Program-made: the position numbers and the translations under genes
Part shown: positions 20,014-31,213 of the stretch, piece by piece
How the letters are laid out: each line of letters begins with the position of its first letter
Numbering within the stretch: the first letter of the stretch is position 1
DNA from: Rhynchopus sp. YZ270_cl-10
Lineage: Eukaryota; Euglenozoa; Diplonemea; Diplonemida; Diplonemidae
Direction: 5' to 3'
DNA: 64,000 bases
Assembly (NCBI GenBank): GCA_964035575.1
Contig: OZ037917.1
Span: forward strand, 682,001 to 746,000
Notes under the pieces: model-generated
What the model was told of the DNA's origin: nothing
The model's input: the letters and a program-made list of their open reading frames with translations, nothing else
Databases searched by the model: none

Positions 20014-20749
20014 ACACAGTGGGATGGGGGGAAAAAAGTTGAAAGTGACGTGCAGATATCTCTATTCTTCAGGCGTATTCCTAAATATGGGAAATTTCCG
20101 AGAATTTTCACAAAAGCATGCAAATAAACAGGGCGCGTACTTTATTTGAAAATCCAGGAAATAACAGGCAATGGAGACCAAAGACCAGGATAAAGAAATA
20201 CCGGGGGGGAAAAGGATACTGCAAACAAGAAAGAACAACAGATCATGGGAATATAAGGGGGGGATTTTTTGTTTGACCAAAGTATGTGTGTATCTTTTTT
20301 TTTGGGGGGGAAGGGTTTTGTTGATTTTTCATGCTCAATTTAATGAAGAGAGGGGGACGGCGGTTATGGACACACAACACATCTTAAATGGAATACACGC
20401 CATCAAAAAGGGAAAACCATTTAATTGATTTTCCCTGTATTTTGTCCCACTGTATGTGGAGACCTATCTCTTAAGCAAGGGGAGAATGATAATAAAACTT
20501 GATGCAAAAGAAAAACAAAAATGCAGATGTGAAAAAAAACAGCAACAACAAAAAAAAAAAAAACAACTAAAATTTAAAAGAACGGATGTGTCTTGCGGCA
20601 CATTACCAATCTTTGTAATAAATTAATATAACGTTTGTAGAACAGCAAAAAGGAAAAAAAAAAAAAGGTTCCAAAAATATATTTTTAGACGGCAAAGTAC
20701 ATGAACAATTTAAAAAAAAAAAAAAGTGGGGCAGCAGTCGAAGTTTTTT

Positions 20750-20859
20750 GCAAGATTTAACGAAGCCCCCAGAGGAGCTTGGTCAATCTTGTAGCAAAAT
20801 ACGTGGTTTCATTATAACCCAAGGTAGTGTATCCCTGCTGATACCTCGGCTGTCAAATG
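20750..20859. other. Conserved non-coding core of the spacer, copy 2
   Basis: Homologue of 7989-8092. Confidence 0.5.
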
Positions 20860-21104
20860 TACATAATAAAAAAAGAAGATCAAGTGAATCAAATAGCATG
20901 CATACGACCAGTTATATGGCTCTGACGTACGCACAAAACACACACACACACACATTACTTTTTTGTTGGTTTCTTTGGTGCAAACAAGGGAAGGCGGGGG
21001 GGGTGTCAAATTTTTTTGGGGGAAAAAAACGGGGGTGGAACAAAAAGAAGGCAGGTTATATTGCGAGCCTCTTTTTGATACCACCCGGTTTTGCTATTTG
21101 TTAA

Positions 21105-21208
21105 TACTTTCGTGGGGAGCGCGGCATCAGGTACATACATGCTCACACAACGCCACTCATTTTTTTTTTTTGGAGAGGAATTATATTTTCGGCGAAAACG
21201 TTGCAACA
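21105..21208. other. Second conserved non-coding core, copy 2
   Basis: Homologue of 8337-8433, with a longer T-run. Beyond it this copy diverges from the others. Confidence 0.45.
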
Positions 21209-21813
21209 GTCTGTCCGAGGACGGGTTCTGTACACAAGGTCACCCCGAAGGCTAATTTTTTTACCCCCCTCTTTTTTTCCTTTTTTTCCTTTTTTTGATA
21301 AAAACTGACAACTCCTGCATTTGTAACTTGCTGCATGATTCTTGTTTTAAAAACTAGGTTGTTTCTAAGATGTGCCTATCAGAAGGTTCTTTTCCTTATA
21401 TTTGTTTATATTTGATAAATCTGTTTCATTCAGTGTAGCTCCTGTTCAGACAGGCTTTCACTATTTAAAAGATCGACAACCACCCTTTTTCGGAGGATGA
21501 TTCCCACATTCCGGATCATCCTGAGAGAGATACGGTGTTGTTACTATTTTTTTCTTTTTCTTTTGCTTCTTCTCTTTTATAAATCAAGAACGGCAGAAAG
21601 TTGTTGTGCTCAGGAAAATTGTATCAGTGGGGTGGGGTGAGGAGGGTATTTTGTGAAAGAAAGAAGAAAAGGAAAAAAAAGAAGAGGCAAACTTTGTACT
21701 GTTTCTGCAATTATTCCTCCAGTCGGAGAAATACCTTCCTTTTTGTTAGGGATCGCAGAAGACACCACAGCATTTTTAGCCTATTTTTGTATTCCTTTTT
21801 TTCTCTTCTCCAT

Positions 21814-21856
21814 AAAAGATGATCTTCAGCCTTTCATTCTCATGCTTGGTCACCTT
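21814..21856 (+). repeat. Possible dispersed hairpin family member, long-loop type
   Basis: AAGATGATC pairs with GGTCACCTT, enclosing a longer CT-rich loop that keeps CAGCCT and ATGCTT pieces. Outer stem kept, inner stem poor. Confidence 0.45.
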
Positions 21857-22145
21857 GAAAATAAAAACGTCCATACTCCAGCACACCCTCAGGCCCCTCA
21901 GAGTAGCAAAGCCCGTTGCCCTCCGTTCTCCCTCATTTCAAAAAGAAGAAAAAAAAATAAAATCAGAATATGTTTCTGAGGGGAAAAAAAAAAATGGCCG
22001 AGAGGGTCCAAGAAAACCCCCTCAACTGTACAGTGCTAATGTACGCAGGTGTACATTACGTACGTCTATGTAGTGGGTGAAAGGGGAGAGGAGGTTACAA
22101 GAAGTACTTGTAAGGGGGAGGCTGGTATGATGCTTTTCTTCGTAT

Positions 22146-22253
22146 CCACCTGATTTTTACCCCGCGTAAAGGCCCAAATAGGACCGTATAGGCCAAACCC
22201 TACCCATTTTCCCCAGCCTTTACGCGCCTATACGCGGGGTAAAAATCAGGTGG
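22146..22253. mobile_element. 108 bp element with 23 bp terminal inverted repeats
   Basis: Begins CCACCTGATTTTTACCCCGC and ends with its exact inverse. A second inverted pair (CGCGTAAAGGC with GCCTTTACGCG) lies inside. It is flanked by TAT on both sides, possibly a 3 bp target duplication. No coding capacity. Confidence 0.7.
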
Positions 22254-22257
22254 TATT

Positions 22258-22290
22258 AGTGTAGACACCCGAGGATGAGCTCCACTACAT
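22258..22290. repeat. CCCGAGGATGAGCTCCACT motif, clearest copy
   Basis: GTGTAGACACCCGAGGATG then AGCTCCACTAC. Other copies are near 8894-8918, 55684-55710 (ending CCACCA) and 56360-56388 (with AACTCCACT). TAGTG at the left can pair with CACTA at the right. The role is unknown. Confidence 0.55.
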
Positions 22291-22354
22291 GATTTTTCAT
22301 TATTTTTTCTTTATGTATTTGTGGGGTACTGTTTTGAAAAACTGTGTAGGGTTA

Positions 22355-22399
22355 GTGGATCAGGCACCACTGCTGTTGTTGCAATGGTGCCAGATCCAC
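22355..22399. repeat. CCACTGC stem-loop, copy 2
   Basis: GTGGATC and GGCACCA pair with TGGTGCC and GATCCAC almost perfectly around the loop. Confidence 0.65.
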
Positions 22400-23034
22400 A
22401 GTACGGGTTTTTCGCGTAAAAAAATTGTGAACGAGGGGGAACGGGGTGTGGAAAAACACGTAGATAATATATAAAACATATAGAAAAAAAGAAGAAAAAA
22501 AAGAAAAAAAAAACACATTTGAAAGACGGGGTGCGTCCACAGATTGGCACAAACACCTCAGTCTAAAAAAAGGGGGGCGGGACGCTCACAATCGCTAAAC
22601 TCCCCCTCACGAATTTGAAGAGAAAGAAATGAAATAGAAACTTAACACACGAAACAACCCCATGGGAGAGGTTGTGGTGAAACGTCCCTCAACCTGTGTG
22701 GTGAGGCGTGGCTCTTCAGCGCGGTTCATCCACAGAACTGCAAAGTGTGTTCAAAATGCTTTGTTTTTCTATTTCCTCCTTCATTTCATGAGGCGACAAC
22801 AAAAAAAAAAATGTGAAAAATTGAGGGCGTCACATCACGAAGGGAGGAAGGGTGTGCTGAAGGTGGTCAATCATTATGAGAGGACGAAAGAAAAGAAAAT
22901 AAATGAAAAAAGTTTGAAAAAAAATAAAAAAAAAAGGGGGTGTCCTATACATAGAGGGCTGACTTCAACAACGATAAAAAACATCAAGAGACAAAGAGTA
23001 GATAGAGGGGGGGGGCGGGGTAAATCAGCAGGGG

Positions 23035-23173
23035 TATTCCTTCGGTACTGTCTACAACAAACAGCCTCCACCCCGCTGACGAACACCAAGAGTGAACTTG
23101 GCATTGTGTCTTCATACGATACTTTGTTGTGCATGAGATATCTAGTAAAACGGGGGCGGTCGTGACGGAACAT
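23035..23173 (-). other. Conserved 3' flank of gene B
   Basis: Nearly identical to 11321-11458 and 48975-49119, starting right after the TAG stop. Confidence 0.5.
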
Positions 23174-26100
23174 CTACAGCGAGATGGCCTCCTGCTTGAC
23201 TGGGCCCTGTGCGTCGGGCAGATCCACATTGTGCTCAAGCTCGAAGAACTCGCTGATGTTCATGTTGTCGGTGCCCTTGTTCGTCGCCATGTAGGCAAGG
23301 CCTCCTGCGCACAGCAGCAGCACAACACCACCCACAACGAACGGCCACCACAGGAGGCCATCGTCACCGTCGCTGCTGCTGTCCCCAGTTGTCGCACCCT
23401 TGACCACGTTGCCGTCCTTGTCAGTAGGAGCAGGGGACGGGGCACCAGGTGCATCGGTGTGGACAGTGCCGTCTCCCTTCTTCGGTGGCACAGCAGAGCA
23501 AGTGGCAGGGTGTCCTGTCGCCTGGCCGTACACCTTGTCGCCAGTGTCGGTCTCTGTGCAGTTGCAGATGTAGTCGCCACTCATGTCCCACTTTGTGTTC
23601 GGGTCCGTGCACGACTGCCACTTCCCACAGGGCTTGTCCGCACACTCGTCAATCTTGCACTCCACGGGAAGCCCAACACTGCTGCCCACAGACCCAGCCA
23701 TGCAGTCACAGGTGAAGTCACCAGTGGTCTGCAGGTTCGTGTCGTGGCACAAGGCGTGCTTCGACACACACGGGTCCTGTTTGCACTCACCCTGCTTCGA
23801 GCACTGTGCAGGTCCTCCCACGTTCGTGGTCTTGTGGTCAGGGCACTCGCAGATGAAGTCGTCAAGGCTGGCAGGGTCGGTGTTGGGGTCGGTGCAGGTC
23901 TCCTTCTCACCAAACTCTCCCTGGCAGGGGTGCAGACCAATCTCACACTCGTTGCAGACGGTGTGGGGTGCGCCGACCTTGGATTCCTTTCCTCCACGGC
24001 ATTTGCATCTGAAGTCTCCGTCCTTGGAGAAGTCAGGGTCGTAGCACTCCTGCTTCGGCCCACACGGTGCCACTGCAGCCTCACACTCGTTCGTCCCACA
24101 GACTGGCACAGCATCACCAACCTGCTGCTTCGTGGGGTCGTTCAGGCACGAGCAAACGAAGTCCTTGAGTGAAGTTGCACCCAGCTTCTCGTCCTTGCAG
24201 GCCTGCTCAGCACCACATGGGTTCTGGCCTTCGCACTCATTCAGCTCGCAGCTCGCCTTTCTGTCGGTTGCTGTGATGCTTGTGTCCTTCTTGCAAGTGC
24301 ATGTGAAGTCGTGCTGCGAAGTCTTCGCCTTGTTCGGGTCATTGCAGGTCTGGTCATCTCCACAGGGGTTCTTCTCACACTCGTCGATCTCGCAGGTCGC
24401 CTTCGTTCCTGTTGAAACAACACCGTTGGCACATGTGCAGGTGAAGTCGAAGTGGGACTCCTTCGTCTTCACTGGGTCGTTACACTTCTGCTCTGTGCCA
24501 CACGGGTTCGCGTCACAGTCGTTCACGCTGCATGCAGCAGGTCCGTCAGTCTGCTTAATCGAAGGATCATCCTTGCAGGTGCACACGTAGTCGTGCTGAG
24601 AAGTCTTCGCCTTGTTTGGGTCATTGCAGGTCTGGTCAGCAAGACACTTGTTGTGGTCAGCGTCACACTCGTCAATCTCACAGGTGGCCTTCGTTCCTGT
24701 TGAAACAACACCGTTGTCACATGTGCAGGTGAAGTCTCCGTGCGAGTCAGGTGTCTTCTTTGGGTCATTGCACTTCTGCTCCGTTCCACACGGGTCGCCA
24801 ACACAGTCGTCAATAGAGCAATGCGCAGGTCCGTCAATCTGCTTAATGGAAGGATCATCCTTGCACTTGCACACGTAGTCGTGCTGCACGTCGAAGGACT
24901 TGTTCGGGTCCTCGCACGTCTGGTCAGTGAGACACTTGTTGTGGTCAGCGTCGCACTCGTCAACCTCGCACGTTGCCTTGGTTCCTGTTGTCTTCACACC
25001 GTTGTCACATGTGCAGGTGAAGTCTCCGTGCGAGTCCAGAGTCTGCTTCGGGTCATTGCACTTCTGGTCCGTTCCACACGGGTCGCCAACACAGTCGTCA
25101 ATAGAACAGTGTGCGGGCCCATCGACCTGCTTAACGGTTGGGTCATCCTTGCAGGTGCACACGTAGTCGTGCTGAGAAGTCTTCGCCTTGTTCGGGTCAT
25201 TGCAGGTCTGGTCAGCAAGACACTTGTTGTGGTCAGCGTCACACTCGTCAACCTCACAAGTCGCCTGCGTTCCTGTTGCAACAACACCGTTGTCACAGGT
25301 GCAGGTGAAGTCGAAGTGGGAAGCCTTGGTCTTCACTGGGTCGTTACACTTCTGTCCGGTGCCACACGGGTTCGCGTCACAGTCGTCCACACTGCATGCA
25401 GCAGGTCCGTCAGTCTGCTTAATCGAAGGATCATCCTTGCAGGTGCAGGTGAAGTCGTGCTGCGAAGTCTTCGCCTTGTTCGGGTCATTGCAGGTCTGGT
25501 CAGCAAGACACTTGTTGTGGTCAGCGTCGCACTCGTCAATCTCACAGGTGGCAGCTGTTCCTGTTGAAACAACACCGTTGTCACATGTGCAGGTGAAGTC
25601 GAAGTGGGAAGCCTTGGTCTTCACTGGGTCGTTACACTTCTGTCCGGTGCCACACGGGTTGCTGTCACAGTCGTCCACACTGCATGCAGCAGGTCCATCA
25701 GTCTGCTTAATCGAAGGATCATCCTTGCAGGTGCAGGTGAAGTCGTGCTGAGAAGTCTTCGCCTTGTTCGGGTCATTGCAGGTCTGGTCAGCAAGACACT
25801 TGTTGTGGTCTGCATCACACTCGTCGATCTCGCAGGTGGCCTTCGTTCCTGTTGAAACAACACCGTTGTCACAGGTGCAGGTGAAGTCGAAGTGGGAAGC
25901 CTTTGTCTTCACTGGGTCGTTACACTTCTGTCCGGTGCCACACGGGTTCGCGTCACAGTCGTCCACACTGCATGCAGCAGGTCCATCAACCTGCGCAATG
26001 GTTGGGTCATCCTTGCACTTGCAGATGAAGTCGTGCTGAGAAGTCTTCGCCTTGTTCGGGTCCTCACAGGTCTGGTCAGCAAGACACTTGTTGTGGTCAG

Positions 26101-29100
26101 CATCACACTCGTCAATCTCACAGGTGGCAGCTGTTCCTGTTGAAACAACACCGTTGTCACATGTGCAGGTGAAGTCGAAGTGTGATGCTGCTGTGGGGGT
26201 CGGATCATTGCACTTCTGGTTGGGTCCACACGGGTTGCTGTCACAGTCGTTCACACTGCATGCAGCAGGTCCGTCCTTCTGCTGAATGGTGGGATCATCC
26301 TTGCACTTGCAGATGAAGTCGTGCTGCACATCGAAAGACTTGTTCGGGTCCTCACAGGTCTGGTCAGCAAGACACTTGTTGTGGTCAGCATCACACTCGT
26401 CGATCTCACAGGTTGCCTGCGCACCTTGCGTCTTCACACCGTTCGTACACTCACACCAGTAGTCGTTGTGCGAGGTCGTCGACTGGTCAGGGTCTGTGCA
26501 GGTCTGACCTGCCGCACAAGGCTTGGCATCACAGTCGTTGCTTGTGCAGGTCGCAGCCTTGCCCGTTGCTGTCCCAGCCAGAGGTGCGTCGCAAGTGCAT
26601 GTGTAGTCACCCACGGCTGTCACAGCGGTGTTCGGGTCCGCACACGTCTGTCCTCCTGCACACGGCGCTGCCACGCACTCGTCGAGAATGCACACAGCAG
26701 GCTTCCCTGTCTCAGTACCCGTGCCCGTCTTGCAAGTGCAGGAGTAGTCGTTCATGCTCATCGCCGTCTGGTCAGGATCCACACAGTTCTGGTCAGCACC
26801 ACAAGGTGCAGGCATCGCAGCACACTCGTCCTCAGATCCTGTGTTGCACACAGCAGGCTTTCCTGTCGCCTTCTCTGTGCTGGGTGCGGCACACGTACAC
26901 ACGAAGTCGTCCTTCTGCGAAGGTCCCTTCATTGCGTCCACACACGTCTGCACACCACACGGCGACGGCACAACTGCACACTCATCAATCTCACATGTCT
27001 GCACAGGTCCTCCAACCTTCTTTGTTGCAACGTCGTTTGCGCATGTGCACTCAAAGTTCTGCTTCACGTTTGCGGTCTTGTCCATGTCCACACAGGTCTG
27101 ACCAGCACCACAGGGTGTGCCAGTGGCACACTCGTCAACCTCACAAGTCGCCTGTCCTCCTGTTGCCTCAACTCCGTTTGTGCACTTGCACTTGTAGTCT
27201 CCAGTTGATGATGGGCTCGGGTTCGGGTCTGTGCAGGTCTGCTTGCTGGTTGCGGTCTTGCAAGGATCCTTTGCACACTCGTCCTTTGTGCAAGTTGCAG
27301 GTGCACCTGTGTTCTTGATGGTGGCGTCTGTATCACAAGTGCACTCAAAGTCCTTCTTCTTGTTCGACGCCTTGTCCTTGTCCACACAAGTCTGGCCAGT
27401 TGCTCCACACGGCTTTGCAACACACTCGTCAACCTCACAAGTCGCCTTTCCTCCTGTTGCCTCAACTCCGTTCGCGCACTTGCACTTGTAGTCTCCGGTC
27501 ATGGAAGAGCTCTGGTCAGGGTCAGTGCATGTCTGCTGAGTGTTTGCGGTGTCACAAGGGTCCTTTTCACACTCGTCCTTCGTGCAAGTTGCAGGTGCGC
27601 CAGTGTTCTTGATAGTCTTGTCTGCATCACAAGTGCACTCGAAGTCGTTCTTCTTGTTCGACGCCTTGTCCATGTCCACGCAGGTCTGGCCAGTCGCTCC
27701 ACATGGCTTTGCAGCACACTCGTCAACCTCGCAAGTCGCCTTTCCTCCTGTTGCCTCAACTCCGTTCGCGCACTTGCACTTGTAGTCTCCGGTCATGGAA
27801 GAGCTCTGGTCAGGGTCAGTGCATGTCTGCTGGGTGTTTGCGGTGTCACAAGGGTCCTTTTCACACTCATCCTTTGTGCAAGTTGCAGGTGCGCCAGTGT
27901 TCTTGATAGTCTTGTCGGCATCACAAGTGCACTCGAAGTCGTTCTTCTTGTTCGACGCCTTGTCCATGTCCACGCAGGTCTGGCCAGTTGCTCCACAGGG
28001 CTTCGCAACGCACTCGTCAACCTCGCAAGTCGCCTTTCCTCCTGTTGCCTCAACTCCGTTCGCGCACTTGCACTTGTAGTCTCCGGTCATGGAAGAGCTC
28101 TTGTCAGGGTCAGTGCATGTCTGCTGGGTGTTCGCCTTGTCGCAAGGGTCCTTTTCACACTCGTCCTTGCTGCAAGTGGCAGGTGCACCAGTCTTCTTGA
28201 TGGTGTTGTCAGCATCACATGTGCACTCGAAGTCGTTCTTCTTGTTCGACGCCTTGTCCATGTCCACACAGGTCTGGCCAGTTGCTCCACACGGCTTCGC
28301 GACACACTCGTCAACCTCACAAGTCGCCTTTCCTCCTGTTGCCTCAACTCCGTTTGTGCACTTGCACTTGTAGTCTCCAGTCGAGGAGGCACTCTGGTTA
28401 GGGTCAGTGCATGTCTGCTGAGTGTTCGCCTTGTCACAAGGATCGCTGCTGCACTCGTCTCTGTCGCAGGTGGCCGCAGCACCAGTGTTCTTGATGGTCT
28501 TGTCTGCATCACAAGTGCAAGTGAAGTCCTTCTTCTTATCAGCCGCTTTGTTTCCGTCGACACAGGTCTGACCAGTTGCTCCACACGGCTTGGCATCGCA
28601 CTCGTCGATCTCACAAGTGGCCTGTCCTCCTGTCGCAAAGACACCGTTAGTACAAGTACACACGTAGTCGTTCAGGTTTGCTGCACCCTGTGACATATCC
28701 ACACATGTTTGCTGGGTTGTTGCGGTTTTACAAGGGTCGGCGGCACACTCGTCTCTGTCGCAGGTGGCCGCAGCACCTGTGTTCTTGATGGTGTTGTCGG
28801 CATCACAAGTGCACTCAAAGTCCTTCTTCTTATCAGCTGCCTTGTTCTTGTCCACACAGGTCTGGCCAGTTGCACCACACGGCTTCGCATCGCACTCATC
28901 GATCTCACAAGTCGCCTTTCCTCCTGTTGCCTCAATGCCGTTTGTGCACTTGCACTTGTAGTCTCCAGTCGAAGAGGCACTCTGGTTAGGGTCAGTGCAG
29001 GTCTGCTGAGTGTTCGCCTTGTCGCAAGGATCGCTGCTGCACTCGTCCCTGTCGCAGGTGGCCGCAGCACCGGTCTTCTTGATGGTGTTGTCTGCATCAC

Positions 29101-31051
29101 AAGTGCACTCAAAGTCGTTCTTCTTGTTTGCTGCCTTGTCCATGTCCACGCAGGTCTGGCCAGTTGCTCCACATGGCTTCGCAACACACTCGTCAATCTC
29201 ACAAGTCGCCTTTCCTCCTGTTGCTTCGACTCCGTTCGTGCACTTGCACTTGTAGTCTCCAGTCGAAGAAGGGCTCTTGTCAGGGTCTGTGCATGTCTGC
29301 TTTGTCTTGGACTTGTCGCATGGGTCAGATTCACACTCGTCCTTGTCGCAGGTGGCAGGTCCTCCTGTGTTGGTGATCTTGTTGTCCGACTGGCAAGTGC
29401 AGGTGTAGTCACTCAGACTCTTGGCTCCCTGCTTCGTGTCCACGCAGTCCTGGCCAGAACCACAGGGTGTTCCACTTGCGCACTCGTCCTTCTTGCAAAT
29501 TGCCGCCTTGCCAGTGACAGTGATGGACGAATCATCCTTGCAGGTGCAGGTGTAGTCCTTGTCCTTGGCCTGGTCCGGGTCGTTGCAGTCCTGGTCGGCG
29601 TCACACGGGGTTGCTGCACACTCGTCTGTCTTCGGTGGTGACGGTGGTGTGTTGGCACAACCGGTCATGGCCGTGCCCGGGTTGAGCACGTTGCTGTCGT
29701 ACTGTCCACCGAAGTTCCCTGCCGCCTTGTAGTTGCACATGATGTACACCTTGTTGTAGCTGCCACCGGGAACGTGGCACACAGCGCATCCGATCTCCAT
29801 CGACGACTTCCACACAACCTGTGTAAAGTGACCAGTCGATCCCGAGAACCCACCGTTGTTGTAGTCGTAGCAGCCCTCCTCACCACAGTACCAGTTCTTC
29901 ACACCCTCGGCAACATCCCACGACGTGGCGTCAATGCCGCTCTTTCCGACCATCGCAATGTTCTCTCCGTAGCCAGACCCAGAGTTGTGAGTCATCGATC
30001 CACCACACGTCGTCTTGAACCCAGAGCTGCCAAGGGTCCACTGTCCAATGGTCTTGCTGTATGTCGCCGGGCATGCACCGTGCTGCTCTCTGTAGTAGTT
30101 GTGCTGTGCCATCACACGCTCAATCTGCCAGTCCTGGAGCTCGTCCATGCAGATGTTCTTGTCGCCTGCACACTTTCCGCTTGCGGCTGCCGCAGGTGCC
30201 TTTGACGAGGTGAACCCGTCACACCAGCAGAGTGTCGACCCGCACGAGCCGTCTTTCGTCGCGCTTCCCGGGCACGGTCCTCCGCTGGGCTTTGAGTACT
30301 CGCTGGTGCCTGTGGTGGGTGTGCCTGGTGTTGGCGGTGTGCCTGGTGTTGGCGGTGTTGGTGGTGTTGGCGGTGTTGGTGGTGTTGGCGGTGCAGCAGC
30401 ACAGCCTGACGCAGCGGTGTTAGTCTTGCCAACGTTTTTTCCGTACGTGCTTCCGAAGTTACCGGGCGACTTGTAGTTGCACATGATGTTCAGCTCCAGG
30501 TACGAAGCTCCCGAGTTGTACGAGCACACACCACATCCGATCTCGAGGGAGTCCTTCCACACAACCTGCGTAAAGTGTCCAGTCGATCCCGAGAACCCAC
30601 CGTTGTTGTAGTCGTAGCAGCCCTCCTCACCACAGTACCAGTTCTTCACTCCCTCAGCAGGGTCCCACGTCGTGGCGTCCAGGCCGAACTTCCCAACCAT
30701 CGCAATGTTCTCTCCGTAGCCAGACCCAGAGTTGTGAGTCATCGATCCCCTGCACGTCGTTGCGAACCCAGAGCTCCCAATTGTGTAGGTCTCAATCTCT
30801 TTGTTGTACGTCACAGGGCACGCTCCGTGCTTCTCTCTGTAGAGGTTGTGCTGCGCCAGCACAGTCGCAATCTGCCAGTCAAGCAGTCCTGCGATGCAGG
30901 ACTTCTTTCCAGAGCAGCTTCCTGCAGCCGCCTGTGCCGTGTTGGCAGGTGTCTCCGTGAACGACTTGCACCACGACAGCTTGGAGTCACACTGTCCATG
31001 CACAGTGCTGATGCTGAGCGCGACTGCGCATGCAGCCACAACAGCCTTCAT
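23174..31051 (-). CDS. Gene B: two-CAP, EGF-array membrane protein (2625 aa)
   Basis: Closest relative of gene A. The signal peptide and CAP domain 1 match gene A closely, but the linker to CAP domain 2 has become a PPT repeat. About 42 EGF-like units follow, eight more than gene A. The extra ones are additional KDECEKDPC/VDEC-AKPC pairs and DADHNKC/DANPC pairs, so the array grew within existing module types. Stalk, helix and tail match gene A except for small changes. An open frame continues 49 codons upstream of the chosen Met; I reject that extension because the same stretch is out of frame in gene A and the chosen Met starts a clean signal peptide. Histidine and glutamate positions of both CAP domains are intact. 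Likely role: surface stalk carrying two CAP heads. Confidence 0.9.
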   Translation of the reverse strand: MKAVVAACAVALSISTVHGQCDSKLSWCKSFTETPANTAQAAAGSCSGKKSCIAGLLDWQIATVLAQHNLYREKHGACPVTYNKEIETYTIGSSGFATTCRGSMTHNSGSGYGENIAMVGKFGLDATTWDPAEGVKNWYCGEEGCYDYNNGGFSGSTGHFTQVVWKDSLEIGCGVCSYNSGASYLELNIMCNYKSPGNFGSTYGKNVGKTNTAASGCAAAPPTPPTPPTPPTPPTPGTPPTPGTPTTGTSEYSKPSGGPCPGSATKDGSCGSTLCWCDGFTSSKAPAAAASGKCAGDKNICMDELQDWQIERVMAQHNYYREQHGACPATYSKTIGQWTLGSSGFKTTCGGSMTHNSGSGYGENIAMVGKSGIDATSWDVAEGVKNWYCGEEGCYDYNNGGFSGSTGHFTQVVWKSSMEIGCAVCHVPGGSYNKVYIMCNYKAAGNFGGQYDSNVLNPGTAMTGCANTPPSPPKTDECAATPCDADQDCNDPDQAKDKDYTCTCKDDSSITVTGKAAICKKDECASGTPCGSGQDCVDTKQGAKSLSDYTCTCQSDNKITNTGGPATCDKDECESDPCDKSKTKQTCTDPDKSPSSTGDYKCKCTNGVEATGGKATCEIDECVAKPCGATGQTCVDMDKAANKKNDFECTCDADNTIKKTGAAATCDRDECSSDPCDKANTQQTCTDPNQSASSTGDYKCKCTNGIEATGGKATCEIDECDAKPCGATGQTCVDKNKAADKKKDFECTCDADNTIKNTGAAATCDRDECAADPCKTATTQQTCVDMSQGAANLNDYVCTCTNGVFATGGQATCEIDECDAKPCGATGQTCVDGNKAADKKKDFTCTCDADKTIKNTGAAATCDRDECSSDPCDKANTQQTCTDPNQSASSTGDYKCKCTNGVEATGGKATCEVDECVAKPCGATGQTCVDMDKASNKKNDFECTCDADNTIKKTGAPATCSKDECEKDPCDKANTQQTCTDPDKSSSMTGDYKCKCANGVEATGGKATCEVDECVAKPCGATGQTCVDMDKASNKKNDFECTCDADKTIKNTGAPATCTKDECEKDPCDTANTQQTCTDPDQSSSMTGDYKCKCANGVEATGGKATCEVDECAAKPCGATGQTCVDMDKASNKKNDFECTCDADKTIKNTGAPATCTKDECEKDPCDTANTQQTCTDPDQSSSMTGDYKCKCANGVEATGGKATCEVDECVAKPCGATGQTCVDKDKASNKKKDFECTCDTDATIKNTGAPATCTKDECAKDPCKTATSKQTCTDPNPSPSSTGDYKCKCTNGVEATGGQATCEVDECATGTPCGAGQTCVDMDKTANVKQNFECTCANDVATKKVGGPVQTCEIDECAVVPSPCGVQTCVDAMKGPSQKDDFVCTCAAPSTEKATGKPAVCNTGSEDECAAMPAPCGADQNCVDPDQTAMSMNDYSCTCKTGTGTETGKPAVCILDECVAAPCAGGQTCADPNTAVTAVGDYTCTCDAPLAGTATGKAATCTSNDCDAKPCAAGQTCTDPDQSTTSHNDYWCECTNGVKTQGAQATCEIDECDADHNKCLADQTCEDPNKSFDVQHDFICKCKDDPTIQQKDGPAACSVNDCDSNPCGPNQKCNDPTPTAASHFDFTCTCDNGVVSTGTAATCEIDECDADHNKCLADQTCEDPNKAKTSQHDFICKCKDDPTIAQVDGPAACSVDDCDANPCGTGQKCNDPVKTKASHFDFTCTCDNGVVSTGTKATCEIDECDADHNKCLADQTCNDPNKAKTSQHDFTCTCKDDPSIKQTDGPAACSVDDCDSNPCGTGQKCNDPVKTKASHFDFTCTCDNGVVSTGTAATCEIDECDADHNKCLADQTCNDPNKAKTSQHDFTCTCKDDPSIKQTDGPAACSVDDCDANPCGTGQKCNDPVKTKASHFDFTCTCDNGVVATGTQATCEVDECDADHNKCLADQTCNDPNKAKTSQHDYVCTCKDDPTVKQVDGPAHCSIDDCVGDPCGTDQKCNDPKQTLDSHGDFTCTCDNGVKTTGTKATCEVDECDADHNKCLTDQTCEDPNKSFDVQHDYVCKCKDDPSIKQIDGPAHCSIDDCVGDPCGTEQKCNDPKKTPDSHGDFTCTCDNGVVSTGTKATCEIDECDADHNKCLADQTCNDPNKAKTSQHDYVCTCKDDPSIKQTDGPAACSVNDCDANPCGTEQKCNDPVKTKESHFDFTCTCANGVVSTGTKATCEIDECEKNPCGDDQTCNDPNKAKTSQHDFTCTCKKDTSITATDRKASCELNECEGQNPCGAEQACKDEKLGATSLKDFVCSCLNDPTKQQVGDAVPVCGTNECEAAVAPCGPKQECYDPDFSKDGDFRCKCRGGKESKVGAPHTVCNECEIGLHPCQGEFGEKETCTDPNTDPASLDDFICECPDHKTTNVGGPAQCSKQGECKQDPCVSKHALCHDTNLQTTGDFTCDCMAGSVGSSVGLPVECKIDECADKPCGKWQSCTDPNTKWDMSGDYICNCTETDTGDKVYGQATGHPATCSAVPPKKGDGTVHTDAPGAPSPAPTDKDGNVVKGATTGDSSSDGDDGLLWWPFVVGGVVLLLCAGGLAYMATNKGTDNMNISEFFELEHNVDLPDAQGPVKQEAISL

Positions 31052-31132
31052 TTTATTGTCCTCTCCTTTTGTTCTTTTTCTTTGCTTTGTCTTACTTGCT
31101 TTCTTTAGCTCAAGTAGCAGGTATTTACGCAC
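31052..31132 (-). promoter_or_regulatory. Conserved leader of gene B
   Basis: Same leader as gene A with one more T in the TTT run (plus strand). A CA repeat ending in AG precedes it in the sense direction. Confidence 0.55.
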
Positions 31133-31213
31133 CTGTGTGTGTGTGAGTGTGAGTGGTGCAGGGAACGGGGGGGGAAGAGCAAACCTCTTTGGGGCCAAAA
31201 AAGAAAGGGTATT

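Larger units (their letters stand above)
19529..22980. repeat. Duplicated spacer block, copy 2 (downstream of gene B)
   Basis: Collinear with about 5595-9475, 31363-34245 and 43073-48925. It lacks the 1.02 kb foldback of copy 1 and the 5 bp and 8 bp target-duplication insertions of copies 3 and 4, so it supplies their empty sites (CAACTAAAATTTAAAAG near 20563, GTACATGAACAATTT near 20698). No gene is supported. Confidence 0.85.

Noticed and set aside
31052-31198. In-frame N-terminal extensions of genes B, C and D (49, 56 and 77 codons upstream)
   Set aside because: The same leader in gene A differs by one base and is out of frame, and in every gene the chosen Met opens a clean signal peptide.
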